Of a DNA stretch of 64,000 nucleotides, positions 18,561 through 25,466 are shown one piece after another. The stretch spans positions 1 to 64,000 of the forward strand of contig NZ_JACHEP010000014.1 in NCBI RefSeq assembly GCF_014201465.1, given 5' to 3'. The position numbers and the translations under genes are program-made. The notes below the pieces were generated by a model. The model did no database searches. It was not told the DNA's origin and saw only the letters and a list, made by a program, of their open reading frames with translations. Source of the DNA: Anoxybacteroides tepidamans (lineage in GTDB: Bacteria > Bacillota > Bacilli > Bacillales > Anoxybacillaceae). The stretch's first letter is position 1; each line of letters starts with the position of its first letter.

Positions 18561-18929
18561 ATGGAGAAACAAAAACAGATGACAGAAGATTCTAAATATA
18601 TTCAGCAACATCTCGCAAACGAGCGGACGTATTTGGCATGGATCCGAACTGCGATTGCGATCACAGGGATCGGATTTTTAATCATCAACTTACATATTAA
18701 ATCTTCGTTTCGTTCACTGCCGAATATCGCGGTGCAGGGAATTGGCATGCTATCGGTATTAGCGGGGATCAGTACGATTATTTTTTCAACGATCAGCTAT
18801 TTCCAAAAGGCCAAACAAATTAATGAACAAACATTCCGCACATCAAGACCGCTCATTTTATTTTTATCTATTTTGATGCTGCTAGTCCTTTCGATGTTCG
18901 GCGTGTATTTTTTTGCTGTCCTTTTGTAA
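18561..18929 (+). CDS. DUF202 (YidH) family small membrane protein
   Basis: Protein of 122 aa with three membrane helices (about 30-48, 56-78, 97-119). The DUF202 signature LANERTYLAWIRTAIAITGIG is at about residues 18-38. Function unknown; VTC-like DUF202 domains also occur in polyphosphate-linked proteins, but nothing here supports such a role. ATG 18561 is 8 nt after GGAGGAG. It is transcribed divergently from glnK and ends in a terminator that overlaps its stop. Confidence 0.85.
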   Translation: MEKQKQMTEDSKYIQQHLANERTYLAWIRTAIAITGIGFLIINLHIKSSFRSLPNIAVQGIGMLSVLAGISTIIFSTISYFQKAKQINEQTFRTSRPLILFLSILMLLVLSMFGVYFFAVLL

Positions 18930-18943
18930 GGGCAGCTTTTTTT
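18915..18943 (+). terminator. terminator overlapping the DUF202 stop codon
   Basis: GCTGTCCTT (18915-18923) pairs with AAGGGCAGC (18928-18936), then TTTTTTT. Confidence 0.85.
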
Positions 18944-18981
18944 AGACATAAAACCGACAAAAAATCGTCACGCTTTTGTCA

Positions 18982-19010
18982 TTGCTTGTTTTCTCTGTTT
19001 TCGATACTGT
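18982..19010 (+). promoter_or_regulatory. possible promoter of the cyd operon
   Basis: TTGCTT (18982-18987), 17-bp spacer, TACTGT (19005-19010). It is the best spaced pair in the 190-bp region before the first small gene, but the -10 is poor. Confidence 0.3.
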
Positions 19011-19028
19011 TTAAAGTACAAATATTTA

Positions 19029-19044
19029 TGTGAAAAATATCGCA
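19029..19044 (+). promoter_or_regulatory. Rex/Fnr-type palindrome upstream of the cyd operon
   Basis: TGTGAAAAATATCGCA matches TGTGA-N6-TCACA with one mismatch, the core shared by Rex (NADH/NAD+ sensor) and Fnr. Rex represses cydABCD in B. subtilis, so Rex is the likelier ligand. Confidence 0.45.
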
Positions 19045-19085
19045 AAATATGAATGAAGGATGGGGAGAGATTGTTGTTTTAGAAC

Positions 19086-19102
19086 TATATATACAGGGGT
19101 AA
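19086..19102 (+). promoter_or_regulatory. CstR-type operator upstream of the cyd operon
   Basis: Reverse strand reads TTACCCCTGTATATATA, the ATACC-N7-GTATA pattern with a T at the first position and one core mismatch. Forward, it matches the tusA operator (24254-24270) at 14 of 17 positions and both continue as AATGRTA. No well-spaced -10/-35 pair is seen directly beside it. Confidence 0.5.
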
Positions 19103-19122
19103 TGATAGAAAGGAGAAGTGCG

Positions 19123-19215
19123 ATGTGGAAAACGCATGAAAAACGGCTTGTTCTGTTAAGTTTTGTCGTTGCTTCGATTATGTTGTTTTCGATCGTAGGG
19201 AGATTGTTTTCGTAA
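19123..19215 (+). CDS. 30-aa single-helix membrane protein leading the cyd operon
   Basis: ATG 19123 follows AAAGGAG (8-9 nt) and encodes 30 residues, MWKTHEKRLVLLSFVVASIM and onward to SIVGRLFS: a short basic head and one membrane helix. It ends 15 nt before cydA, whose Shine-Dalgarno begins at its stop, so it is co-transcribed. It may be an accessory subunit or assembly peptide of the oxidase, by analogy with CydX/CydS, but that is inference. Confidence 0.65.
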   Translation: MWKTHEKRLVLLSFVVASIMLFSIVGRLFS

Positions 19216-19230
19216 AGGAGGAGTACAGCA

Positions 19231-20580
19231 ATGTGGACGTACGATTCGGTTTTATTTAGCCGCCTACTGACGGAATTGACGCTTGCGTTCCATATTATTT
19301 ATGCAACGATCGGAGTCGGTGTCCCGCTCATGATTGCGATTGCGCAATGGGTGGGGATTCGGAAAAATGATGAGCACTATATTTTGCTGGCGAGAAGATG
19401 GACGCGCGGATTTGTAATTACAGTAGCGGTTGGTGTCGTCACAGGTACGGCGATCGGCTTGCAGCTATCCTTATTGTGGCCAAATTTTATGAATTTGGCG
19501 GGGCAAGTGATTAGCCTTCCATTGTTTATGGAAACATTTGCCTTCTTTTTTGAAGCGATTTTTTTAGGGATTTATTTATACACGTGGGACCGTTTTAACG
19601 ACCAAAAAAAGCATTTTTTACTGCTTATTCCTGTAGCGATCGGTTCTTCCGCTTCAGCGTTCTTTATTACGATCGTGAACGCATTTATGAATACGCCGCA
19701 AGGGTTTGAGTTGAAAGACGGTGTGATTACAAACATTCAGCCACTGGTAGCGATGTTTAACCCGGCAATGCCGACAAAAGTCGCTCACGTGTTGACAACG
19801 GCGTATATGACTTCCGCGTTTGTGCTGGCATCGATTGCGGCTTATCACCTTTTAAAAGGGAATCGCCATCTTTATCATAAAAAGGCGCTTCATTTAACGA
19901 TGAAATCAGCGCTCATTTTCTCGCTTGCCAGCATTGTGGCCGGGGATTTATCGGGAAAATTTTTAGCGGAATACCAGCCGGAAAAACTGGCCGCAGCGGA
20001 ATGGCATTTTGAAACGAGCACATACGCGCCTCTTGTGCTGTTTGGAACGTTAAACGAAAACAATGAAGTCGAAAATGCGATTAAAATTCCGTATGCCCTC
20101 AGCATATTGGCGCATAATCGGCCAAGTGCAGAAGTGAAAGGACTAAACGATATTCCAAAAGATGAGCGCCCGCCTCTGTACATTCATTATTTGTTTAATG
20201 CTATGGTGTTGATCGGCATCTGGTTGACTGTGATAGCAGCGCTGTATTGGGCAGCGATGAAAAAAGGATTAGCGTTTGTGACGAAAAAGTTTTTCATAAT
20301 GCAATTAGTATTATCAGGTCCACTTGCGATGCTGGCAATTGAAATCGGTTGGTTTTTTGCGGAAGTTGGAAGACAGCCATGGATTTTGCGCGGATATATG
20401 AAAACAGCGGAGGCAGCGACATCGTCTGCCCATGTCGATACGATGTTAGTTGTATTCTCGCTTCTTTATCTTGTATTGGCGTTTGTGAGTGTAGCGGTTC
20501 TCATCAAAATGTTTCGCAACAATCCGGTTGAACGGGAACTTCAGGAGCGTGCGCTTGATCAAGGAGGGGTGTCCTCATGA
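19231..20580 (+). CDS. cydA: cytochrome bd quinol oxidase subunit I
   Basis: CydA of 449 aa, a membrane subunit carrying all three haems of the bd-type oxidase that reduces O2 to water with electrons from quinol. Ligand residues fall where expected: His21 (LAFHIIYATIGVG), Glu101 and Glu108 (METFAFFFEAIFLGIY), His186 (VAHVLTTAYM), and the GRQPW motif near residue 380. It is the short Q-loop form. Length and N-terminus resemble the structurally studied G. thermodenitrificans enzyme. ATG 19231 follows AAAGGAGGAG. cydB overlaps its stop. Confidence 0.95.
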   Translation: MWTYDSVLFSRLLTELTLAFHIIYATIGVGVPLMIAIAQWVGIRKNDEHYILLARRWTRGFVITVAVGVVTGTAIGLQLSLLWPNFMNLAGQVISLPLFMETFAFFFEAIFLGIYLYTWDRFNDQKKHFLLLIPVAIGSSASAFFITIVNAFMNTPQGFELKDGVITNIQPLVAMFNPAMPTKVAHVLTTAYMTSAFVLASIAAYHLLKGNRHLYHKKALHLTMKSALIFSLASIVAGDLSGKFLAEYQPEKLAAAEWHFETSTYAPLVLFGTLNENNEVENAIKIPYALSILAHNRPSAEVKGLNDIPKDERPPLYIHYLFNAMVLIGIWLTVIAALYWAAMKKGLAFVTKKFFIMQLVLSGPLAMLAIEIGWFFAEVGRQPWILRGYMKTAEAATSSAHVDTMLVVFSLLYLVLAFVSVAVLIKMFRNNPVERELQERALDQGGVSS

Positions 20581-21590
20581 CGTTGGAAGTGGTCGGAATT
20601 TCGGTGCTGTGGCTGTTTTTGTTCGGCTATATCATCGTTGCTTCGATTGATTTTGGCGCCGGCTTTTTTAGCGCTTATAGCGAAATGGCGAACAAAAAAC
20701 ATATCATTCATAAAATTATTCAACGATACCTTTCGCCTGTATGGGAGGTCACGAACGTATTTCTTGTGTTCTTCTTTGTCGGCATGGTCGGGTTTTTTCC
20801 GAAAACCGCCTATTACTACGGGACAATTTTATTAGTGCCGGCGAGCATTTCGATCATATTGCTTGCGATTCGTGGTTCGTATTATGCGTTTAATACGTAC
20901 GGTATCAAAGACAATAAAGCGTATACGTTTCTCTATGGAATGACGGGGGTGTTTATTCCGGCGTCGCTTTCGATTGTGCTGGTAATTTCCGAAGGCGGTT
21001 TTGTGCGGATAGATGGCGGAGAACCAGTTTTATTATATAAGCAATTGTTCGTCAGCCCGTTTACATGGAGCGTCGTATTATTAAGCCTTACGAGCGTGCT
21101 GTATATTTCGGCGAACTTTTTAACTTATTACGCGAACGAAGCGGGCGATCTTCAAGCGCGCGATTTGCTGAGAAAATACGCGCTCATTTGGAGCGGGCCG
21201 ACGATTTTATCTGCGCTCGTGATTATTTATCAATTAAAACATCATAATGTCGAACATTATGAAAAAATGCTTGATTTATCATGGATGTTCGTTGTTTCGT
21301 TTGTCTTTTTCTTATTATCGCTTTACTCGCTGATTAAAAAACGTTATTTTGGCTGGTCGTTTATTAGCTTAGTGCTGCAATATGCGTTTGCGTTTTATGC
21401 GTACGGCATTTCACATTATCCTTATTTGCTTTATCCGTACTTGACGATTTATGACAGCTTTACAAACCGGACGATGGCTGTTGCGCTTATCACTGCATTT
21501 ATCGCCGGATTGTTCTTGCTCGTTCCGTCGCTAGTTTTACTGTTGAAGTTATTTTTATTTGATAAAAAATATGTCAAAGGACAAGTATAG
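20577..21590 (+). CDS. cydB: cytochrome bd quinol oxidase subunit II
   Basis: CydB of 337 aa, eight to nine membrane helices, partner of CydA. N-terminal IIVASIDFGAGFF is the conserved CydB motif (usually DGFDLG in other groups), followed by YLSPVWEVTNVFLVFFFVG. ATG overlaps the cydA stop (ATGA), ensuring coupled translation. A 14-nt gap with AGGGAGGG leads to cydS. No cydCD genes follow, so the ABC transporter needed for assembly must lie elsewhere. Confidence 0.93.
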   Translation: MTLEVVGISVLWLFLFGYIIVASIDFGAGFFSAYSEMANKKHIIHKIIQRYLSPVWEVTNVFLVFFFVGMVGFFPKTAYYYGTILLVPASISIILLAIRGSYYAFNTYGIKDNKAYTFLYGMTGVFIPASLSIVLVISEGGFVRIDGGEPVLLYKQLFVSPFTWSVVLLSLTSVLYISANFLTYYANEAGDLQARDLLRKYALIWSGPTILSALVIIYQLKHHNVEHYEKMLDLSWMFVVSFVFFLLSLYSLIKKRYFGWSFISLVLQYAFAFYAYGISHYPYLLYPYLTIYDSFTNRTMAVALITAFIAGLFLLVPSLVLLLKLFLFDKKYVKGQV

Positions 21591-21604
21591 GGAGGGATTT
21601 CGCA

Positions 21605-21703
21605 ATGCAAACGTTTTTAATCATGTATGCACCGCTTCTTGTTGTCGCTTTATCAGTCGTTGCCGCTTTTTGGGCTGGTTTGAAAGATGAACATGTAAAA
21701 TGA
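21605..21703 (+). CDS. cydS: cytochrome bd small subunit CydS
   Basis: Single-helix protein of 32 aa beginning MQTFLIMYAPLLVVALSVV and ending GLKDEHVK. It closely matches CydS, the third subunit seen in the G. thermodenitrificans bd oxidase structure, where it covers a CydA helix near haem b558. Placement directly after cydB with Shine-Dalgarno AGGGAGGG confirms it. Easily missed because of its length. Confidence 0.93.
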   Translation: MQTFLIMYAPLLVVALSVVAAFWAGLKDEHVK

Positions 21704-21709
21704 TTGTTG

Positions 21710-21743
21710 AGCCGCCGCTCCTAAACGGGTGGTGGCTTATTTT
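21710..21743 (+). terminator. terminator of the cyd operon
   Basis: AGCCGCCGCTC (21710-21720) pairs with GGGTGGTGGCT (21727-21737) with G-U pairs, then TATTTTA. Confidence 0.75.
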
Positions 21744-21755
21744 ATAAAAAGTGAT

Positions 21756-21772
21756 ATACTTATAGTTGTATA
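21756..21772 (+). promoter_or_regulatory. CstR-type operator upstream of the MFS gene
   Basis: ATACTTATAGTTGTATA fits ATACC-N7-GTATA with one mismatch. It lies 20 bp before the start codon, just ahead of the Shine-Dalgarno site. Confidence 0.4.
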
Positions 21773-21791
21773 TGTAATTAGGAGGTGTGCG

Positions 21792-23018
21792 ATGGAACAG
21801 ACAGCGAAACGAGCGAGCATAGGAATCCAATCTAATCTCCCGCTATTTCTATTGTTAGTACTAATGAACGTATTTGTCGGCGGTATGGTTGGAATGGAGC
21901 GAACGGTTTTGCCGATGATTGGCGAAAAAGAATTTCATATTGCTTCGACAAGCGCTGCTCTTTCTTTTATTGTAAGTTTCGGTTTTTCAAAAGCCATTAC
22001 AAATTTTTTCGCGGGGACGATTGCGGATCGAATCGGGAGAAAAAATGTGTTAATAGCCGGCTGGTTTGTCGGAATGTTTGTGCCGTTATTGGTCATCGTT
22101 GCAGATCATTGGCGTACCATTATTTTGGCCAACGTGTTGCTCGGAGTGAACCAAGGGCTAACATGGTCGATGACGGTCAATATGAAAATTGACATTGCCA
22201 GTCCGCGTGAACGAGGAATTGCCGTTGGATTAAATGAATTTGCGGGGTATACAGGTGTTGCCCTCCTTGCCTATGTTTCAGGATACGTATCTTCCATATT
22301 TTCTTTACGTCCGGAGCCGTTTTATATAGGAATTGGGCTTGTGGTCGTTGGAATGATCTTATCGCTTTTTGTAAAAGATACAAATGTATGCGTACGAAAA
22401 AATCAATCCAACAAAAAAAGCGAAGGTTCGTTGCGATCTGTGCTTGTGCAAACGACGTGGAAACATCGTGATTTATCAAGTGTTAGTTTTGCAGGGCTTG
22501 CGACGAATTTAAAAGATGGAATGGCGTGGGGGCTTTTTCCGCTATTTTTTGCAACGAGCGGTCTATCCGTAAAGCAAATAGGCGTGATTATTGCGGTTTA
22601 TCCAGCATCGTGGGGGTTGTTTCAGCTGTTTTCAGGCATCATGAGTGACCGCTTCGGTCGGAAATGGCTGATTACTTTCGGAATGTGGGTGCAATCGCTA
22701 TCGATTTTTTGGATCTTGTTTGTGCGAGGGTATGAATGGTGGATCGTTGGTGCGATATGTTTAGGGATCGGTACAGCGATGGTGTATCCAACCTTACAAG
22801 CAGCGATTAGCGATGTGGCCCATCCGGATTGGCGCGCTTCAGCGATGGGGGTATATCGGCTTTGGAGAGATAGCGGTTATGCGTTTGGAGCCATTTTAGC
22901 AGGGACGATGGCAGACTTATTTAATATTTATTGGGCAATCGGTATCGTAGCATGTATCCCGTTTTTAGCTGGCATGGTCGCAATGATTCGGATGAAAGAA
23001 ACGATTGCAAAAAGGTAG
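21792..23018 (+). CDS. MFS transporter, substrate unknown
   Basis: Major facilitator superfamily protein of 408 aa with twelve predicted helices. The first-half loop motif is GTIADRIGRKNVLIAG and the second-half counterpart GIMSDRFGRKWLITFG. Substrate cannot be read. ATG 21792 follows AGGAGG at 7-8 nt. It lies between the cyd operon and the DsrE-glutaredoxin pair, and a CstR-like box overlaps its leader, hinting at transport of a sulfur compound or of a toxic metabolite; that is inference only. Confidence 0.85.
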   Translation: MEQTAKRASIGIQSNLPLFLLLVLMNVFVGGMVGMERTVLPMIGEKEFHIASTSAALSFIVSFGFSKAITNFFAGTIADRIGRKNVLIAGWFVGMFVPLLVIVADHWRTIILANVLLGVNQGLTWSMTVNMKIDIASPRERGIAVGLNEFAGYTGVALLAYVSGYVSSIFSLRPEPFYIGIGLVVVGMILSLFVKDTNVCVRKNQSNKKSEGSLRSVLVQTTWKHRDLSSVSFAGLATNLKDGMAWGLFPLFFATSGLSVKQIGVIIAVYPASWGLFQLFSGIMSDRFGRKWLITFGMWVQSLSIFWILFVRGYEWWIVGAICLGIGTAMVYPTLQAAISDVAHPDWRASAMGVYRLWRDSGYAFGAILAGTMADLFNIYWAIGIVACIPFLAGMVAMIRMKETIAKR

Positions 23019-23076
23019 TTGACATTTTCAGTACAATTCGATAGTATAGATGACAAGTAATACCTATACATGTATG
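23019..23076 (+). promoter_or_regulatory. SigA promoter and CstR-type operator of dsrE-grx
   Basis: TTGACA (23019-23024), 17-bp spacer, TAGTAT (23042-23047). Operator ATACCTATACATGTATG (23060-23076) begins 12 bp after the -10, at the start of the transcript. Confidence 0.75.
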
Positions 23077-23119
23077 TGTAAAATAGATATATGATACAAA
23101 ATCAAAGGAGGAATTTTTG

Positions 23120-23509
23120 ATGAAAGTAGCGATTATTGCAGCAAATGGTGGATTATTTGATGCGTATAAAGTGTTTAACATTGCCACAGCAGCAGCGGCA
23201 ACAGATGGAGAAGTAGCGATTTTCTTCACATTTGAAGGGTTGAATCTCATTCATAAAGAAGCGCATAAAAACTTGCCGATGCCAGCAGGAAAAGAACATT
23301 TTCAAGAAGGCTTTCAAAAAGCGAACGTTCCGTCAATTGAAGAACTTGTGAAAATGGCGCAAGAACTTGGGGTCAAAATGATTGCCTGCCAAATGACAAT
23401 GGATGTGATCGGGCTTGAAAAAGAGCAATTTGTCGACGGTGTCGATGTCGCTGGTGCTGCTACATTTTTAAGCTTTGCAAAAGATGCCGACGTGACACTC
23501 ACATTCTAA
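23120..23509 (+). CDS. DsrE/DsrF-family sulfur relay protein
   Basis: DsrE-like fold protein of 129 aa: Rossmann-like N-terminus MKVAIIAANGGLFDAYK, an alanine-rich helix, and ACQMTMDVIG carrying the Cys (about residue 95) at the DsrE/TusD active-site position. The same CQMT element recurs in the larger paralogue at 24595. Such proteins accept and pass persulfide sulfur. It is co-transcribed with a glutaredoxin-like gene 13 nt downstream from a promoter with a CstR-type operator. Confidence 0.85.
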   Translation: MKVAIIAANGGLFDAYKVFNIATAAAATDGEVAIFFTFEGLNLIHKEAHKNLPMPAGKEHFQEGFQKANVPSIEELVKMAQELGVKMIACQMTMDVIGLEKEQFVDGVDVAGAATFLSFAKDADVTLTF

Positions 23510-23522
23510 TGGAGGGATCGAA

Positions 23523-23756
23523 ATGAATACAGTTACAGTATATACGACAACGACATGTCCGTATTGCGTCATGCTAAAAAATTTCTTGCAAGCGCAAGGA
23601 ATTCCATTTACTGAAGTAAATGTTCAGCGTGATCCGATCGCAGCAAGAAAGCTTGTCGAAACAACCGGACATATGGGAGTGCCACAAACGGAAATTAACG
23701 GACAATGGGTGCTCGGTTTTGATCCGGAAACGATTATGTCGCTGCTTGGACGATAA
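23523..23756 (+). CDS. glutaredoxin-like protein
   Basis: Glutaredoxin-family protein of 77 aa with the redox motif TTTCPYCVML at about residues 9-18, cis-Pro loop GVPQTEI and the C-terminal GFDPETI helix. It probably reduces disulfides or persulfides using bacillithiol or thioredoxin-type electrons. Its position in a CstR-controlled unit after a DsrE protein suggests it releases sulfane sulfur from the relay. Ends at a strong terminator. Confidence 0.88.
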   Translation: MNTVTVYTTTTCPYCVMLKNFLQAQGIPFTEVNVQRDPIAARKLVETTGHMGVPQTEINGQWVLGFDPETIMSLLGR

Positions 23757-23770
23757 GGGCATAACGAACG

Positions 23771-23807
23771 AAGCGAGACAACGTGACGAATGTTGTCTCG
23801 CTTTTAT
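23771..23807 (+). terminator. terminator after the glutaredoxin gene
   Basis: AAGCGAGACAAC (23771-23782) pairs with GTTGTCTCGCTT (23792-23803), then TT. Confidence 0.85.
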
Positions 23808-23844
23808 ATTCAATGAATCCGATACGATTGATCGGAAAAAAAAC

Positions 23845-23873
23845 TTGCTAAAATACCTTGCAGGGTATATAAT
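23845..23873 (+). promoter_or_regulatory. cstR promoter with operator in the spacer (autoregulation)
   Basis: TTGCTA (23845-23850), 17-bp spacer, TATAAT (23868-23873). The perfect 17-mer ATACCTTGCAGGGTATA (23853-23869) fills the spacer, so a bound repressor excludes RNA polymerase. Confidence 0.75.
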
Positions 23874-23937
23874 TATAAATGTACATGTTATAATCAAGAA
23901 TAGTTTCATGGCTCAATTGATGAAAGAGGTGTTTACA

Positions 23938-24198
23938 ATGGAATATAGCAAAGAAATTAAAAACCGGTTAAAACGGATCGAAGGGCAAATTAAAGGCGTT
24001 CTTGGCATGATGGAACAAGGGAAAGACTGCAAAAGCGTCGTTGCCCAACTATCGGCAGCACGAAATGCGATCGATCGGGCGATGGCGGTGATCGTTAGTT
24101 CCAATCTCGAACATTGCATTAGAGAAAACGTTGAAAAAGGGGAACAAACGGAACATCTTGTCAAAGAAGCAGTCGAATTGTTAGTCAAAAGCCGATAA
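23938..24198 (+). CDS. cstR: persulfide-sensing repressor CstR (CsoR/RcnR family)
   Basis: CsoR/RcnR-family (DUF156) repressor of 86 aa. Cys31 (GKDCK) and Cys60 (LEHCI) are exactly the two cysteines by which CstR proteins react with persulfides and leave DNA; the sequence follows S. aureus CstR and B. subtilis YrkD and not copper-sensing CsoR. ATG 23938 sits 6-7 nt after AAAGAGGTG. The operator in its own promoter and copies before the dsrE, tusA, yrkE-like and yrkH-like genes define the local regulon. A hairpin after the stop doubles as the next promoter's -35. Confidence 0.92.
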   Translation: MEYSKEIKNRLKRIEGQIKGVLGMMEQGKDCKSVVAQLSAARNAIDRAMAVIVSSNLEHCIRENVEKGEQTEHLVKEAVELLVKSR

Positions 24199-24207
24199 AA
24201 TAAATCG

Positions 24208-24270
24208 TCAACTCTTAAAAATAAGAGTTGACAAATTTTTCGAGACATAATAATATACGTATAGGGGTAA
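24208..24270 (+). promoter_or_regulatory. cstR terminator merged with the tusA promoter and CstR operator
   Basis: GTCAACTCTT (24208-24217) pairs with AAGAGTTGAC (24224-24233), followed by AAATTTTT. Its 3' arm supplies TTGACA (24228-24233) of a promoter with 17-bp spacer and TAATAT (24251-24256). Operator (reverse strand TTACCCCTATACGTATA) occupies 24254-24270, overlapping the -10. Confidence 0.75.
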
Positions 24271-24311
24271 TGGTAAAAACAAAATAACAAAAATTAAGGA
24301 GGAATTGACAT

Positions 24312-24539
24312 ATGAACGTAGCAAAAATGGTTGATGCGAAAGGATTATCTTGCCCAATGCCGCTTGTCAAAACAAAAAAAGCGATCGATGAATTAACATC
24401 TGGGCAAGTGTTGGAAGTTCAAACAACAGATAAAGGTGCGAAAAACGATTTAGCCGCATGGGCGAAAGTAAGCGGACATAAATTAGTTGACATGAAAGAA
24501 GAAAACGGTGTACTTACATTTTGGATTGAAAAAGCATAA
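24312..24539 (+). CDS. TusA-family sulfur carrier protein
   Basis: TusA-like protein of 75 aa with the active-site motif KGLSCPMPLVKTKKA (Cys14), which carries sulfur as a persulfide between enzymes. Same size as B. subtilis YrkI in the yrkDEFGHIJ cluster. Shine-Dalgarno AAGGAGG lies 9 nt before ATG. First gene after the cstR-tusA intergenic promoter; the DsrE gene follows 55 nt later with its own operator. Confidence 0.9.
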   Translation: MNVAKMVDAKGLSCPMPLVKTKKAIDELTSGQVLEVQTTDKGAKNDLAAWAKVSGHKLVDMKEENGVLTFWIEKA

Positions 24540-24544
24540 TTTTT

Positions 24545-24573
24545 TTGCTGTTCATTATACCTATACTAGTATA
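24545..24573 (+). promoter_or_regulatory. CstR operator and probable promoter before the yrkE-like gene
   Basis: Operator ATACCTATACTAGTATA (24557-24573) is a perfect 17-mer. TTGCTG and TAGTAT about 16 bp apart may be the promoter; the operator overlaps its -10. Confidence 0.7.
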
Positions 24574-24594
24574 TGATGTTCAGGAGGCGATGGA

Positions 24595-25077
24595 ATGTCA
24601 GAAAAGAAGAAAAAAACAACGATTATTTTATTTAGCGGTGATTATGATAAAGCGATGGCTGCTTATATCATTGCCAACGGCGCCGCTGCTTATGACCATG
24701 AAGTGACTATTTTCCATACGTTTTGGGGGCTCAACGCTCTAAGAAAAGAGGAACAAGTCCCGGTTAAAAAAGGCTTTTTAGAAAAAATGTTTGCGAAAAT
24801 GATGCCGCGCGGAGCGGATAAAATGGGGCTTTCACGAATGAACTTTGCAGGTGTGGGCCCGAAGCTCATTAAACATGTGATCAAGAAACATAATGCGATG
24901 CCGCTTCCACAGCTCATTGAAATGGCAAAAGAGCAAGAAGTGAAACTCGTGGCTTGCCAAATGACGGTTGACCTGCTAGGGCTAAAGCAAGAAGAATTGA
25001 TTGACGGCATCGAATTTGCGGGTGTAGCCGCTTACTTAGCAGACGCTTCCGAAGGCAACGTCAACTTATTTATTTAA
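24595..25077 (+). CDS. DsrE/DsrF/DrsH-like family protein, YrkE-like
   Basis: Protein of 160 aa, the length of B. subtilis YrkE. N-terminal strand TTIILFSGDYDKAMAAYIIANGAAAYDHEV, a middle insertion rich in Met/Lys, and the conserved ACQMTVDLLG near residue 125 with the candidate sulfur-binding Cys. It heads a close-packed run of sulfurtransferase genes (gaps of 10-30 nt), so is the first gene of an operon ending at the TusA-rhodanese fusion. Role: sulfur transfer from persulfides; specific partner unknown. Confidence 0.85.
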   Translation: MSEKKKKTTIILFSGDYDKAMAAYIIANGAAAYDHEVTIFHTFWGLNALRKEEQVPVKKGFLEKMFAKMMPRGADKMGLSRMNFAGVGPKLIKHVIKKHNAMPLPQLIEMAKEQEVKLVACQMTVDLLGLKQEELIDGIEFAGVAAYLADASEGNVNLFI

Positions 25078-25087
25078 GGTGAGATCA

Positions 25088-25453
25088 ATGACTCAAACCA
25101 TTGTAAATATATTATTATTTTTGTTCGTTGCTTCGTTTCTTGTCGGTCGGCTTTTGCCGGCAAAAGGTGTGCGAACGATTACGACGAGCGAATTAAAAAA
25201 GGAATTAGGCAAAAAAGATGTACAATATGTCGATGTTCGCACACCGATGGAATTTCGGGCTCATCATATTCGCGGCTTTCAAAACATTCCGCTTCATGAA
25301 TTGAAGAAGCGAGCGCATGAATTGTCAAAAGAAAAGGAAGTCATTGTTATTTGTCAAAGCGGTATGAGAAGCACAAAAGCGAGCAAATTATTAAAGAAAC
25401 TCGGTTTTAAACACGTCACGAATGTGACAGGCGGCATGAATGCGTGGATGTAA
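25088..25453 (+). CDS. membrane-anchored rhodanese
   Basis: Protein of 121 aa with an N-terminal membrane helix (about 4-24, NILLFLFVASFLVG) and a single rhodanese domain. Active-site loop is ICQSGMRSTK with the catalytic Cys. It would handle sulfane sulfur at the cytoplasmic face of the membrane. ATG 25088 follows AAGGTGAG at short spacing; a GTG at 25079 is less likely. Fourteen nt separate it from the next rhodanese. Confidence 0.85.
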   Translation: MTQTIVNILLFLFVASFLVGRLLPAKGVRTITTSELKKELGKKDVQYVDVRTPMEFRAHHIRGFQNIPLHELKKRAHELSKEKEVIVICQSGMRSTKASKLLKKLGFKHVTNVTGGMNAWM

Positions 25454-25466
25454 GGAGGGAGAAAAC

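Noticed and set aside
23620-23937. Long N-terminal extension of cstR
   Set aside because: The frame is open but runs through the glutaredoxin gene and its terminator; ATG 23938 with its Shine-Dalgarno and family length is the real start.
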